Assembly: GCA_025462725.1 (NCBI GenBank)
Contig: JAOAPE010000006.1
Location: 43,348 to 107,347, forward strand
From: Terriglobales bacterium
Lineage (GTDB): Bacteria; Acidobacteriota; Terriglobia; Terriglobales; Acidobacteriaceae
DNA: 64,000 nucleotides
Reading direction: 5' to 3'
The notes under the pieces are model-generated. The model saw only the letters and a program-made list of their open reading frames with translations. It searched no databases and was not told the DNA's origin. The position numbers were made by a program, and so were the translations under genes. Of this stretch, positions 45,524 to 54,205 are shown piece by piece; position 1 is the stretch's first letter, and each line of letters starts with the position of its first letter.

Positions 45524-46543
45524 ATGTCCAATCACGCCTCTACTCTGACCGTCGAACCAGCAGCACCGGGGTTCCTGAATGTTGCCGCGGGTCTCCGGCG
45601 GAACGCTCACTTCCGCCCGTTCATTATTTGGGCCTTCAAGGCGTTACAGAAGATGGGCGTGAACGTCACACCAAGGCACTTCTATTGGCCCATCCCTTAT
45701 CTCGCAGAACTCGAAAAGCGTGATTGGCCAATGATCGCTAATCCGGTGGGCGTTGATCTTCGGTTGGAAGAGCAATTGGAATTTCTGGAACACATTGCCT
45801 CTCGCTACAGAGACGAATTTACTTACCCTGAAGCGCCAACCTCGCCAGCGTACGAATACCACAGCAACAATGGACTATACGAAGCTGTCGACGCTGAGTC
45901 TCTCTATTGCATGGTTCGCCATTACAAGCCGAAGCGCATAGTTGAGATCGGCGGCGGATTTTCCACTCGCGTCACCGCGCGTGCCATTCGCGAGAATGTT
46001 CGCCGTGACCGCGCTAATTGTGAGTTGATCACCATTGAGCCAATGCCAGACAAAGTGTTGAAGCAAGGTGTCCCCGGCTTGTCCTCTTTGATTGAAAAGC
46101 CGGTTCAGGAAGTCCACATGGATCTGTTCGAGTCCCTCGGCAGTGGAGACATCCTGTTCATTGACTCCAGCCATGTCGTTTCCATCGGCAATGACGTTAT
46201 CTACGAGTACCTTGAGATACTTCCGCGATTGCAGAAGGGTGTGATTGTTCACATTCATGATATTTTCCTGCCCTCGGATTACCCGCGGAACTCAGTCCTT
46301 CAATCTTTCTGTTTCTGGTCTGAGCAGTATCTTCTCCAGGCTTTCCTCACGTTTAATACCAACTTCGAAGTGCTCTGGGCTAGCAGTGCTATGCAGCTTT
46401 TCCATCCCAATGCGCTGGAGGAAGCTTTCCCGCGCTGGGTAGACAGCTACTCGCGCATGTCGCAGGAGAAGAAACAATTCATTCCCACGCTCGACGAGAG
46501 AAAAGTTTGGCCGTCGAGCTTCTGGATGCGCCGCACTCACTGA
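45524..46543 (+). CDS. SAM-dependent methyltransferase (Methyltransf_24-like)
   Basis: A 339-residue class-I methyltransferase. SAM-binding VEIGGGFSTRVTARA (G-x-G-x-S) lies near residue 145, followed by ELITIEPMP and, after DLFESLGSGDILFIDSSHVV, a typical post-motif region; HDIFLPSDYPR resembles the metal/substrate region of sugar- or amino-acid-linked methyltransferases. The N-terminal 90 residues form a helical lead. ATG 45524 is preferred over the earlier in-frame ATG at 45473 because family similarity begins about residue 10 and a TACAGT box precedes it. Followed by queD after 115 bases. The substrate is unknown, possibly an O-antigen or exopolysaccharide residue. Confidence 0.78.
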   Translation: MSNHASTLTVEPAAPGFLNVAAGLRRNAHFRPFIIWAFKALQKMGVNVTPRHFYWPIPYLAELEKRDWPMIANPVGVDLRLEEQLEFLEHIASRYRDEFTYPEAPTSPAYEYHSNNGLYEAVDAESLYCMVRHYKPKRIVEIGGGFSTRVTARAIRENVRRDRANCELITIEPMPDKVLKQGVPGLSSLIEKPVQEVHMDLFESLGSGDILFIDSSHVVSIGNDVIYEYLEILPRLQKGVIVHIHDIFLPSDYPRNSVLQSFCFWSEQYLLQAFLTFNTNFEVLWASSAMQLFHPNALEEAFPRWVDSYSRMSQEKKQFIPTLDERKVWPSSFWMRRTH

Positions 46544-46571
46544 CGCCCACCCACTCTCCCCCTGCTGACGC

Positions 46572-46597
46572 CGCAGTAGGACTGCGTCTTCCTTTCG
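46572..46597 (+). terminator. Weak intrinsic terminator candidate
   Basis: CGCAGT (46572-46577) / ACTGCG (46581-46586) with a 3-base loop, followed by the pyrimidine-rich TCTTCCTTTCG. The stem is only 6 bp. Confidence 0.35.
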
Positions 46598-46657
46598 CGT
46601 TAAAATAGACGGTTGCGCCAGTCCTCATGCCGTGTTCTATCGGCTGGGGTGCGAGGG

Positions 46658-47038
46658 ATGATGTTTGAAGTTACAGTGGAAGAGACATTTGCGGCAGGAC
46701 ACTTCCTCCGCAATTACAAAGGCAAGTGCGAGAATCCGCATGGCCACAATTACAAGGTCTTGGTTACGCTGCAGGGTCGCGAACTGGACAAAGCCGGTCT
46801 TCTTCTCGATTTTAAAGATCTCAAAGGTGTCATGCGCAGCGTAGTCGAGCGCCTTGATCACCAGATGATCAATGAGATTGCACCTTTTACAGAAGTGAAT
46901 CCCTCCGCTGAGAACCTGGCCAAATATTTTTACGACGAGACAAATGGCAAACTCAAAACTGTGACAAATGGCAGAGTGTCTGTAAAAGCAGTCACCATGT
47001 TTGAGACCGACACCACCAACGCCACCTACTTCGAATAA
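46658..47038 (+). CDS. queD: 6-carboxy-5,6,7,8-tetrahydropterin synthase
   Basis: Makes the CPH4 precursor of queuosine/7-deazaguanine from dihydroneopterin triphosphate. The protein has FAAGHFLRNYKGKCENPHGHNYKV, giving His of AGHF and the two His of HGH as zinc ligands and the Cys of KCENP as catalytic nucleophile; ERLDHQMINE and the terminal SAENLAKYF and FETDTTNATYFE are typical. Two ATGs (46658, 46661) share the GAGG motif a few bases upstream. Length about 125. It is followed by queE 3 bases after its stop, so queD-queE is an operon. Confidence 0.95.
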   Translation: MMFEVTVEETFAAGHFLRNYKGKCENPHGHNYKVLVTLQGRELDKAGLLLDFKDLKGVMRSVVERLDHQMINEIAPFTEVNPSAENLAKYFYDETNGKLKTVTNGRVSVKAVTMFETDTTNATYFE

Positions 47039-47041
47039 TCC

Positions 47042-47722
47042 GTGCACATCATTGAAATCTACAAATCGGTTCAGGGCGAGTCCACGTTTGCCGGGCTTCC
47101 ATGCATCTTCGTGCGGCTGGCTGGCTGTAATCTCCGCTGCACTTGGTGTGACAGCGAATACACCTTCACCGGCGGAAAGAAGATGTCTTTGGAAGAAGTC
47201 GAGGCAGAGGTTCTGAAGCTTGCACCGGTCAAACTTGTCGAGATCACCGGCGGGGAACCCATGTTGCAGGAGAAGGAATTGCTCCTGCTGATAGATCGCT
47301 TTCTTGCCCGTGGCTACAAGCTCTTGATCGAGACCAGCGGAGAACGTCCATTGGCCGCTGTTCCCAAAGCCGTACACAAGATTGTGGATGTGAAGTGTCC
47401 CGCTTCAGGCGAAGGCGGCAGCTTCAACTTCAAGAACCTTGAGGCCTTGACCCCGGCGGACGAGGTCAAGTTTGTCATTGCGGACCGCGCGGACTACGAA
47501 TTCGCCCGCGACTTCACTCGGAAACATGAACTGCATTCGCGCGTGAATGCGGTCCTTTTTTCTCCCGCATTTCGCAAGGACGCCAGCCCCGCCCGCGATG
47601 CAGCAAACTGCACGCTTGACCCCCGGGAACTGGTGGATTGGATCTTGGCCGACGGCGTCAATGTCCGATTAGGCCTGCAGATTCATAAATTTATATGGGA
47701 GCCTCTGACCAAGGGCGTATAA
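47042..47722 (+). CDS. queE: 7-carboxy-7-deazaguanine synthase
   Basis: Radical SAM enzyme converting CPH4 to CDG, the second dedicated step to queuosine. GTG start at 47042. IYKSVQGESTFAGLPCIFVRLAGCN precedes the [4Fe-4S] motif Cys29-x3-Cys33-x2-Cys36 (CNLRCTWC), then ITGGEPMLQ, IETSGERPL and DVKCPASGE. 226 residues, typical of the short QueE. It directly follows queD. The rest of the pathway (queC, queF, folE) is not in the window. Confidence 0.95.
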   Translation: MHIIEIYKSVQGESTFAGLPCIFVRLAGCNLRCTWCDSEYTFTGGKKMSLEEVEAEVLKLAPVKLVEITGGEPMLQEKELLLLIDRFLARGYKLLIETSGERPLAAVPKAVHKIVDVKCPASGEGGSFNFKNLEALTPADEVKFVIADRADYEFARDFTRKHELHSRVNAVLFSPAFRKDASPARDAANCTLDPRELVDWILADGVNVRLGLQIHKFIWEPLTKGV

Positions 47723-47874
47723 AAAAACCGCGGGCGTGAGATTTCCAGCATCTAACAATCTAAACTTATAGGCATAGGACTTGTACTTGGTACGGCGTTG
47801 GATTTAACGTAATGTGCATCGCCCGTTGTAGCATGCATGCACTCATTTTTTCGAAGTCATCTTTGGAGGCAGAA

Positions 47875-48999
47875 ATGAAGACCAAGTTTTTGGCTGGATT
47901 CCTGGCAATGCTGTTGGTGACGATGGCCTCGGCCCCCGCACTGGCGCAAGCGGGATATTGCAAAGTAAGAGGCAAAATCACGGATGCAAATGGCGCCCCT
48001 ATGGTAGGCGCCGAGATCAACATGGTCTCTGAGACCAATGGCGCCAAGTACCATCTTAAGACTGACAAAAAGGGCGAGTATTACTCCATCGGAATTGTGC
48101 CCGGGATTTACGAAATCACGATTAGTTTCAACGGAAAGGTGATTTTTTCGGTGCATAAGCAGAACATAAGCCTACAAACCGAAGATGCCATGAATGTCAT
48201 TGATGTCGACTTGAAGAAGGAAGCGCAGGCCGGGAAGTTGTCTCCTCAGCAGGGAATGACAGAAGAGCAGAAGAAGGAGCAAGAGAAAGCCAACCAGGAA
48301 AACACCAAGATCAAGGGCTTGAATGAGATGTTGTCTAAGTCTCGCGCCGCCAAGGACGCGGGCAATATTGATGAGGCCATCAATATCATGCGTCAGGCCA
48401 CAGCCGCGGATCCCACCCGTGACCTGCTCTGGGGCAATCTAGCCGAGCTCTTGCTTGCGTCAGCCAAGAAAGATACTGACCCGGCCTCCAGAAAACAAAA
48501 GCTGGAAGAATCTGTCACTGCCTACAAGAAGGCAATTGAGCTCGCAAACACCTCTACGGCTGCTTCGTCGAAGGGCGCTCTCGGCCCTTATAACAACAAT
48601 TTGGGTGAGGCGCTTGCGAAGACTGGCCACGCGGATGAAGCCATTGCCGCTTACACCAAAGCTGCGGAGGTCGATCCAGCCAATGCCGGAAATTATTACT
48701 TCAACATGGGCGCAACCTTCAGCAACACCGGCAAGATTGATGAGGCCATTGCCGCGTACAACAAGTCAATCGCCGCGGACCCGGCAAAAGCGGACTCCTA
48801 TTATCAGAAAGGGATCTCGCTCCTCGGTAAGGCCACTTTGAAGGGCGACAAAATGATTGCCGTTCCCGGAACAGAAGAAGCCTTCAACAAGTACCTCGAA
48901 CTTGCTCCGGATGGGCCATACGCAGAGACTGCCAAGCAGATGCTCGCCAGCGTCGGCGCCACAGTCACTACAACGTACGGAAGCAAAAAGAAGAAGTAA
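47875..48999 (+). CDS. Exported TPR protein with carboxypeptidase-regulatory-like domain
   Basis: Signal peptide MKTKFLAGFLAMLLVTMASAPALAQ, then a carboxypeptidase-regulatory-like beta domain (CKVRGKITDANGAPMVGAEINMVSETNGAKYHLKTDKKGEYYSIGIVPG), a charged E/Q/K linker, and TPRs with ALAKTGHADEAIAAYTKAAEVDPANAGNYYFNMG and FSNTGKIDEAIAAYNKSIAADPAKADSYYQKG. The C-terminus is basic (GSKKKK). GGAGG 5 bases before ATG 47875 fixes the start; the longer open frame to 47812 is rejected. A good terminator follows at 49018. Function unknown; such proteins are typical of the acidobacterial periplasm. Confidence 0.9.
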   Translation: MKTKFLAGFLAMLLVTMASAPALAQAGYCKVRGKITDANGAPMVGAEINMVSETNGAKYHLKTDKKGEYYSIGIVPGIYEITISFNGKVIFSVHKQNISLQTEDAMNVIDVDLKKEAQAGKLSPQQGMTEEQKKEQEKANQENTKIKGLNEMLSKSRAAKDAGNIDEAINIMRQATAADPTRDLLWGNLAELLLASAKKDTDPASRKQKLEESVTAYKKAIELANTSTAASSKGALGPYNNNLGEALAKTGHADEAIAAYTKAAEVDPANAGNYYFNMGATFSNTGKIDEAIAAYNKSIAADPAKADSYYQKGISLLGKATLKGDKMIAVPGTEEAFNKYLELAPDGPYAETAKQMLASVGATVTTTYGSKKKK

Positions 49000-49017
49000 A
49001 TCTCGCGACTGAATACC

Positions 49018-49047
49018 GGGGCGGCCATGATGCCGCCCCTTTTCTTT
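49018..49047 (+). terminator. Intrinsic terminator of the TPR gene
   Basis: Perfect 8-bp stem GGGGCGGC (49018-49025) / GCCGCCCC (49032-49039), 6-base loop CATGAT, then TTTTCTTT. It separates the TPR gene from moeA. Confidence 0.92.
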
Positions 49048-49073
49048 GCGCCAAGCTTAAAATCAGAATCTCA

Positions 49074-50315
49074 GTGTCCGATCAGCCCAACTCGGTATTG
49101 TCGTTTGAAGAAGCCCGCGCCTGCGTAGAGAAACATGCGCGCAATCTTTCCGCCCAAATTTCACGCGCTGTTCCTTTGTTGGACTCCATTGGTCGTGCCC
49201 TAGCCGAGGACATCACCGCCGACCGCGACTTCCCGCCCTTTTCCCGCGCCACGCGGGATGGCTTCGCGCTCCGTGCTGCCGACCTGACTACCTTGCCAGC
49301 CACACTGAAAGTGATTGGCCAGGTCAAAGCCGGTTCGCCGACTCCGACCTTCGGCCCCATTCAAAGTGGAACCTGCGCCGAGATCATGACCGGAGCCGCT
49401 GTTCCGGCAGGCGCCGACGCGATAGTCATGATGGAATACACAATTCGTTTGTCCGACGATTCAGTCCAAATAAATCGGGCTGTGAAAAATGGCGAGAACA
49501 TCGTCCCAGCAGGAAGCGAAGCCCGCGCCGGGGAAATACTCTTGAAGTGCGGCTCGCGAATCGGATACCCGCAGATCGCAGTCGCAGCATCCGTCGGAAA
49601 ATCAAAACTTGATGTTTACGCCAAACCTCGTATCGCGATCCTCTCCACAGGCGACGAGGTCGTCGATATCGCCGACAGTCCCGGCCCTCATCAGATTCGC
49701 AATTCCAACAGCTACTCGCTTGCTGCCCAGGTTCTCGCAGCCGGAGCATCGCCGGAACAACTCCCCATCGCTCCGGATGAGAGTGCCAAACTCCGCGAAC
49801 TGATTCAGCGTGGATTTGACTCTGACCTGCTCCTCATCAGCGGCGGAGTCTCCATGGGAAAATTCGATCTCGTCGAACAAGTGTTGCGTGACTTTAATGC
49901 CGAGATTTTCTTTACCGGCGCGCTGATCCAGCCCGGCAAGCCCATCGTCTTCGGTCGGATCATAAGGGACAATCAGTCCAAGTATTTTCTCGGTTTGCCG
50001 GGCAATCCCATCTCGACCATGGTCACCTTTGAACTCTTCGCGCGTCCGCTTATGGACGCACTCAGCGGCGCATCACCATCTCCTCTGCTATTCGCCAAAG
50101 CCCGGCTCAAGGCCGACCTACGTCCTCGCCCGGGGCTGACCCGTTTTCTTCCCGCCGTACTCGCCGGCAACCATGCCATCCCCGAAGTGGAACTGGTAGG
50201 ATGGCAAGGCTCGGGCGACATAGTTTCCATGGCCCGCGCCAATAGTTTTGTAGTAGTGCCACCAGACCGCGAACACATTGCCGCCGGTGAAGACGTCTCG
50301 ATCCTTCAACTCTAA
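49074..50315 (+). CDS. moeA: Molybdopterin molybdotransferase
   Basis: Inserts molybdate into adenylated molybdopterin. GTG start at 49074. Domains: N-terminal LSFEEARACVEKHA, AEDITADRDFPPFSRATRDGFALRA, EIMTGAAVPAGADAIVMMEYT, and a MoCF-like domain with RIAILSTGDEVVD, QIRNSNSYSLAAQV, LLISGGVSMGKFDLVEQVL, PGKPIVFGRI, and LGLPGNPISTMVTFELFARPL. 413 residues, typical. A TAAAAT box ends about 10 bases before the start codon. moaC follows after 3 bases; together with mog it forms the molybdopterin cluster. Confidence 0.96.
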   Translation: MSDQPNSVLSFEEARACVEKHARNLSAQISRAVPLLDSIGRALAEDITADRDFPPFSRATRDGFALRAADLTTLPATLKVIGQVKAGSPTPTFGPIQSGTCAEIMTGAAVPAGADAIVMMEYTIRLSDDSVQINRAVKNGENIVPAGSEARAGEILLKCGSRIGYPQIAVAASVGKSKLDVYAKPRIAILSTGDEVVDIADSPGPHQIRNSNSYSLAAQVLAAGASPEQLPIAPDESAKLRELIQRGFDSDLLLISGGVSMGKFDLVEQVLRDFNAEIFFTGALIQPGKPIVFGRIIRDNQSKYFLGLPGNPISTMVTFELFARPLMDALSGASPSPLLFAKARLKADLRPRPGLTRFLPAVLAGNHAIPEVELVGWQGSGDIVSMARANSFVVVPPDREHIAAGEDVSILQL

Positions 50316-50318
50316 TCA

Positions 50319-50867
50319 ATGCCGAAATTGACTCATTACGATTCCGCAGGCCGCGCCAGCATGGTGGATGTCTCGCCAAAAGAGACTACTAAACGTCAAG
50401 CTGAAGCCTCCGCTTTTGTGGAAATGTCCCACACCGTTCTTAAAGCTTTGCCCAGCAACAAAAAGGGAAATCCTCTCGAAGTGGCTAGAATCGCAGGCAT
50501 TTCCGCGGCAAAACGTACGGCCGAGCTGATTCCCATGTGCCATACCGTCCCCCTCACGCACGTTGAAGTGACCGCGGACGTATGCGAGAATGGCGTTGCT
50601 ATTACCTCTCGAGTCACTACAATGGCGCAGACCGGCGTTGAAATGGAGGCCCTCTTGGCTGCCAGTGTCGCCGCTCTCACTGTCTATGACATGTGCAAGG
50701 CGCTCGATAAGGGCATCATGATCCGCGAGGTAGTTCTGGAAAAGAAGACCGGAGGCAAATCCGGCGATTACGTCCGTTTGCGCCAAGGCTCCAAGGCCAA
50801 ACGCGCTTCGGAAAAGAAGGATCGCCTCAGCCGCGGCGGGAAGAAACAAAGCTCAACGCTGTTGTAA
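50319..50867 (+). CDS. moaC: Cyclic pyranopterin monophosphate synthase
   Basis: Second enzyme of molybdopterin synthesis (with MoaA). LTHYDSAGRASMVDVSPKE, ARIAGISAAKRTAELIPMCHTVPL (His75), TTMAQTGVEMEALLAASVAALTVYDMCKALDKG with Asp130-Lys131 are the family hallmarks, matching the catalytic Lys131 of E. coli. About 20 residues of extra basic C-terminal tail (KRASEKKDRLSRGGKKQ) make it slightly longer than usual (182). It is followed by a response-regulator gene after 22 bases. Confidence 0.96.
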   Translation: MPKLTHYDSAGRASMVDVSPKETTKRQAEASAFVEMSHTVLKALPSNKKGNPLEVARIAGISAAKRTAELIPMCHTVPLTHVEVTADVCENGVAITSRVTTMAQTGVEMEALLAASVAALTVYDMCKALDKGIMIREVVLEKKTGGKSGDYVRLRQGSKAKRASEKKDRLSRGGKKQSSTLL

Positions 50868-50888
50868 ACAGGGACTAGTGAACCATCC

Positions 50889-51638
50889 ATGCCGGCAAAC
50901 GTTACATTGCTCCTGGTCGAAGACAACCCCATGATCCGGGAGATGCTGCGGCAAGCGCTCGAACCGCTCTGCGCCGTGATCTTCGCCAATGACGGTACTG
51001 ATGCGCTCCTGAAAGCCATCGAAACCCCGCCCGATCTCATCGTCACGGACTACACTCTCACCGGGCTCGACGGCCGCCAGCTCCTCGAAAAACTAAAGGC
51101 ACGCCCCAACACCGCCAAGATTCCTATAATCCTGGTCGCGAGCAAGGTCGACATCACGGAGAAATTGAAAGTCGTGCAGGATTCCGTCGAGGACTACATC
51201 GAGAAGCCTTTCTTCGTGAAGGAAGCCACGTCTCGGATTAAGAAAGTCATCGACAAGATCGCCCTTGAGAAGATGGCGCGCGAAGCCCCCGGTGAAAGCA
51301 CCTTGCGCGGCAGCCTCGCGCAGATGAACATCATGGACCTCTTCCAGTCGCTCGAGATGGGACACAAGAGTTGTTCGCTCACGCTCAGCAACAAGGGCGA
51401 AAAGTGCCAGATGTTTTTCTCTGACGGACAGATCAATCACGCCATCTTCGGCGCCAGCAAAGGTGATGAGGCCGTTTACAAAGTCATGTCCTGGGTCGAC
51501 GGCTCATTCGCCATCGACTTCACCGGCAGTAGTCCCGAACAGACCACGACCCGCTCAACCCAAGGACTTCTCATGGAAGGGCTGCGCCTGCTCGACGAAG
51601 CCAACCGTGACGCCGAAGAAAATGTTTTAGAGGGCTAA
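50889..51638 (+). CDS. Response regulator with C-terminal DUF4388 (PatA-like) domain
   Basis: A 249-residue two-domain protein. The receiver domain has Glu11-Asp12, phospho-acceptor Asp54 in IVTDYTLTGLDG, and DYIEKPFF with the conserved Lys. Residues about 135-240 are DUF4388: LRGSLAQMNIMDLFQSLEMGHKSCSLTL, CQMFFSDGQINHAIFGASKGDEAVYKVMSWVDG, SFAID-type ending. DUF4388/PatA-like proteins occur in gliding and c-di-GMP-related systems of myxobacteria and cyanobacteria. It has no DNA-binding domain and no kinase beside it. Located 22 bases after moaC and 16 bases before the membrane protein, it looks co-transcribed with molybdopterin genes. Confidence 0.92.
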   Translation: MPANVTLLLVEDNPMIREMLRQALEPLCAVIFANDGTDALLKAIETPPDLIVTDYTLTGLDGRQLLEKLKARPNTAKIPIILVASKVDITEKLKVVQDSVEDYIEKPFFVKEATSRIKKVIDKIALEKMAREAPGESTLRGSLAQMNIMDLFQSLEMGHKSCSLTLSNKGEKCQMFFSDGQINHAIFGASKGDEAVYKVMSWVDGSFAIDFTGSSPEQTTTRSTQGLLMEGLRLLDEANRDAEENVLEG

Positions 51639-51654
51639 GCCCGCCGAGGTCTAC

Positions 51655-52245
51655 TTGAGTTTCTGGCGAGTGACGAAGCAGCAGAAACGCGAAGTGGTAA
51701 ACGGTTTCCGATTAGTTGGCGGAATCTTTTTAGGCTGTTTCTTAATCGGATCGCTGGTGGTGGGATTTGGCGAAACATTCGGTACTATTCGAGATTCCAA
51801 TCTTTCCTCTTTAACACGTCCGGGTGCTTTTGCGGTCGCATTGTGTTCCTTTGCAGCAATCGCGCTCACAGTACAACGATGGGCCAAGTATTTCGCTGGT
51901 TGGGTGGGATTTGGAGTTTTGAACTCGCTGATCATTGCGAGCAGCGGCCATGCTCTCAACAACCCCTCCATTCACGTCGGATGCGGGTTTGCCCTGAGCA
52001 TGGCCTTGGTTTGGTTGACAAGTTCAATCACCTCTCTTCGATTCACAAACGGTAAGGAATTGAATTTGCTGGATAAATCCGCATTACTTAGCTGGGTGCT
52101 GGCGTTTGCAATGTTTGCGAATTTGGCTTTGGCAAATAAGCCGGAACTTGCTTTGGCAATGCTGTCACTTGGTTCTCTCGGTTTAGTGATTGCCTGGTTT
52201 TTCCACCGCTATCATCGGGGTTACTTGGCCGTCGGAGCCATTTAA
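51655..52245 (+). CDS. Multi-spanning membrane protein, unknown
   Basis: A 196-residue protein with about five hydrophobic segments (GGIFLGCFLIGSLVVGFG, FAVALCSFAAIALTV, WVGFGVLNSLIIASSG, LSMALVWLTSSITSL, LAFAMFANLALA, MLSLGSLGLVIAWFF). Start uncertain: TTG 51655 with GAGGT 4 bases upstream, or GTG 51670. It lies between the DUF4388 regulator and mog on the same strand. No known family recognised. Confidence 0.68.
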   Translation: MSFWRVTKQQKREVVNGFRLVGGIFLGCFLIGSLVVGFGETFGTIRDSNLSSLTRPGAFAVALCSFAAIALTVQRWAKYFAGWVGFGVLNSLIIASSGHALNNPSIHVGCGFALSMALVWLTSSITSLRFTNGKELNLLDKSALLSWVLAFAMFANLALANKPELALAMLSLGSLGLVIAWFFHRYHRGYLAVGAI

Positions 52246-52274
52246 TTTCTCAACATTCCGTCGAGGGATGATCC

Positions 52275-52751
52275 ATGCCCATAACCGCCGCCATTCTCAC
52301 TATCAGCGATTCCACTCACCGCGGCGAGCGCGAAGATACCTCCGGCCCCGCCATCCTCAAGCTATTACAAGAAAAAGGATTCACCGTCATCTCCCGCGAC
52401 GCCTCGCCAGACGACCAAGGCCGCATATCTGCGACGCTGATTCAAATGTCAGAGCTCGCGCAGTTTGTGGTCACCACCGGCGGGACGGGGATTTCTCCGC
52501 GCGATGTCACTCCCGAGGCCACGGCAGCCGTCTGCGAAAAACAACTTCCAGGAATTGCCGAGATGATGCGCGCTGAAGGACTCAAGCAGACCAAGTTCGC
52601 ACCGCTCAGCCGGTCCATCTGCGGAACCCGCGGAAAGTCACTCATCTTGAATTTGCCCGGTAATCCAAAAGGCGCACTCGAATCCCTCTCGCTCGTCTTG
52701 CCCCTCGTCTCGCACGCATTGGATCTACTGAACAACAAAACATCGCACTAG
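52275..52751 (+). CDS. mog: Molybdopterin adenylyltransferase (MogA/MoaB-type)
   Basis: Adenylates molybdopterin before metal insertion. AAILTISDSTHRGEREDTSGPAIL (MoCF signature start), VVTTGGTGISPRDVTPEATAAVCEKQLPGIAEMMR and ILNLPGNPKGALESLSLVLPL. The single-domain 158-residue size and the position after moeA-moaC fit MogA/MoaB. ATG 52275, no strong Shine-Dalgarno. Whether it works as MogA or MoaB cannot be decided from sequence alone. Confidence 0.95.
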   Translation: MPITAAILTISDSTHRGEREDTSGPAILKLLQEKGFTVISRDASPDDQGRISATLIQMSELAQFVVTTGGTGISPRDVTPEATAAVCEKQLPGIAEMMRAEGLKQTKFAPLSRSICGTRGKSLILNLPGNPKGALESLSLVLPLVSHALDLLNNKTSH

Positions 52752-52800
52752 CGATTCAACTTCCTTATTTCCTGAAACAACCGAACACAAAGCCCTTACT

Positions 52801-52836
52801 CCCTCTGTGTAACTCGGTGCTCTCTGTGGTTAAAAC
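52801..52836. repeat. Dispersed intergenic repeat, copy 1
   Basis: CCCTCTGTGT ... CTCTGTGGTTAAAAC. The same sequence type recurs at 58516-58557 (CCCTCTGTGTTCTCTGTGG). I know this CTCTGTGNNCTCTGTGG pattern as a dispersed repeat in acidobacterial and related genomes. Confidence 0.6.
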
Positions 52837-52879
52837 ACACCCTGTTACACTCTTAGCACTCCACTTTTGAGCGGTCGTA

Positions 52880-53518
52880 TTGAACTCCATCAAGCGCATT
52901 TTCCTGAAGTATCAGGCCTACATTCATAGCCTCTTGCTCCCACTCGGCATTTGGGGGCCGCTCGTTATTTCCACTTTGGACTCCGCCGCCTTCGGTATTC
53001 CCATGGACTTGGTCATGATCGACTACGCATGGAAGGACCAAGCCAGTCTGCTCACCGTAGCGTTTTATTGCGTCACTGCGGCCGTCGGCTCAGCCATCGG
53101 CAGCCTGCTCCCATACTGGATCGGACGCCGCGGCGGCGAACCCTTCCTCTTGAAACGCATCAGCCACACTCGGCTCGAAGAACTTCGTGACAAATTCGAG
53201 AAGCAGGAATTTTTCTTCATCATGGTTCCGGCAATGCTGCCGCCGCCCACTCCATTCAAGCTGCTGGTTTTTTCTGCCGGCGTCTTCGAGATGAAAGTTG
53301 TACCGTTCGTTCTCGCCATCATCTCCGGAAGGGTGCTGCGATTCGGCATCGTCAGCTACATCACTGTCCGCTTCGGCGCCGACATCGCCAAACACACGCT
53401 CGCCGTCGTCGCGCAACATCTCCCACTCATCTTTGCGCTGTTCCTGTTGGGATTCGCCGCTTACTTCATCTGGTGGATGCGCAAGCGCCGCAACCGCGCA
53501 CTCATCTCCGCGCTGTAG
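52880..53518 (+). CDS. DedA/VTT-family membrane protein
   Basis: A 212-residue integral membrane protein of the DedA/SNARE-associated (VTT) family, now known from family work to include lipid scramblase-type transporters. LLPLGIWGPLVISTLDSAAFGIPMDLVM (first re-entrant region), SAIGSLLPYWIGRRGGEPFLLKR and VPAMLPPPTPFKLLVFSAGVFEM are typical. The start is TTG 52880 (MNSIKRIFLKYQAY). A repeat lies in the spacer before it. It converges on the 53602 gene, with a hairpin between. The substrate (lipid, undecaprenyl-P) is not deducible. Confidence 0.9.
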   Translation: MNSIKRIFLKYQAYIHSLLLPLGIWGPLVISTLDSAAFGIPMDLVMIDYAWKDQASLLTVAFYCVTAAVGSAIGSLLPYWIGRRGGEPFLLKRISHTRLEELRDKFEKQEFFFIMVPAMLPPPTPFKLLVFSAGVFEMKVVPFVLAIISGRVLRFGIVSYITVRFGADIAKHTLAVVAQHLPLIFALFLLGFAAYFIWWMRKRRNRALISAL

Positions 53519-53528
53519 AAATGGAGAA

Positions 53529-53548
53529 GGGCGCGATTTCTCGCGCCC
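53529..53548. terminator. Hairpin between convergent genes
   Basis: Perfect 8-bp stem GGGCGCGA (53529-53536) / TCGCGCCC (53541-53548), loop TTTC, in the 80-base gap between convergent genes. The following plus-strand tail (CTCGCTCTTACTCTTG) is only partly T-rich, so it is a weak bidirectional terminator. Confidence 0.5.
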
Positions 53549-53601
53549 CTCGCTCTTACTCTTGAATTTGCTTTTCGACCTACGAACTACAAACTACTGC
53601 T

Positions 53602-54147
53602 CTACGCTGCTGCCGTTCCGTCCGCTTCCATCATTCTGCGAGCTGTTTCGAACGCCACCGGCAATCCGAATAAGACGATGGTATAGAGCAGGTCTGATGT
53701 GAATGTGCCCCGGAAGAACGGAATCGCGGCCACATAGCATGCGCCTAATCCAGCCAGGGTATGCGGATACATATCAAACGCCACCCAAACGCCCAAGTTG
53801 CTAATCGCGAAAAACGAGAGCGAGCCTGCCACCGAAGCGCCTACAACGTGCGGCAACTTGAAAGTGTCTTTGTCGCCCTTCAGCAGACTTCCGATCAATA
53901 TTGCCAACGCGTACCAGCCGGTGCTGACGAACGTCTCCCAAGTCACCGGATAGTGATAAACAAAAAGGTTCAGCGCCACATCAGTGCACGCCATCAGCAA
54001 CACCGGTATCCACATCTCCTTACGCGGACGCCTCGACCCAAAGAAAAGAAGTGCCGCCCCGATGGGAGTGAAATGGAAAGAAGTTTGTCCCACAGCGATC
54101 AGCAACCGCGCCCCGATCGCAAGTAATACGAATAAATAAGCCAACAT
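53602..54147 (-). CDS. Membrane protein (DUF6580-like)
   Basis: A 181-residue protein with about five hydrophobic segments. LLIAVGQTSFHFTPIGAALLFFGSRRPRKEMWIPVLLMACTDVALN and AGLGACYVAAIPFFRGTFTSDLLYTIVLFG are distinctive. I associate this pattern with a family of putative small membrane transporters (DUF6580, from memory) found in many phyla. GAGGTG lies a few bases before ATG 54147. It is the last of five minus-strand genes. The substrate is unknown. Confidence 0.78.
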   Translation of the reverse strand: MLAYLFVLLAIGARLLIAVGQTSFHFTPIGAALLFFGSRRPRKEMWIPVLLMACTDVALNLFVYHYPVTWETFVSTGWYALAILIGSLLKGDKDTFKLPHVVGASVAGSLSFFAISNLGVWVAFDMYPHTLAGLGACYVAAIPFFRGTFTSDLLYTIVLFGLPVAFETARRMMEADGTAAA

Positions 54148-54205
54148 TCAGCACCTCAGAAATGTCTACCGCAACTGACCATTGTTGCCGCTATCGGCAG
54201 GAACG

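Noticed and set aside
47831..47840. GCATGCATGC palindrome before the TPR gene
   Set aside because: Only 10 bases long and alternating GCAT, expected by chance.
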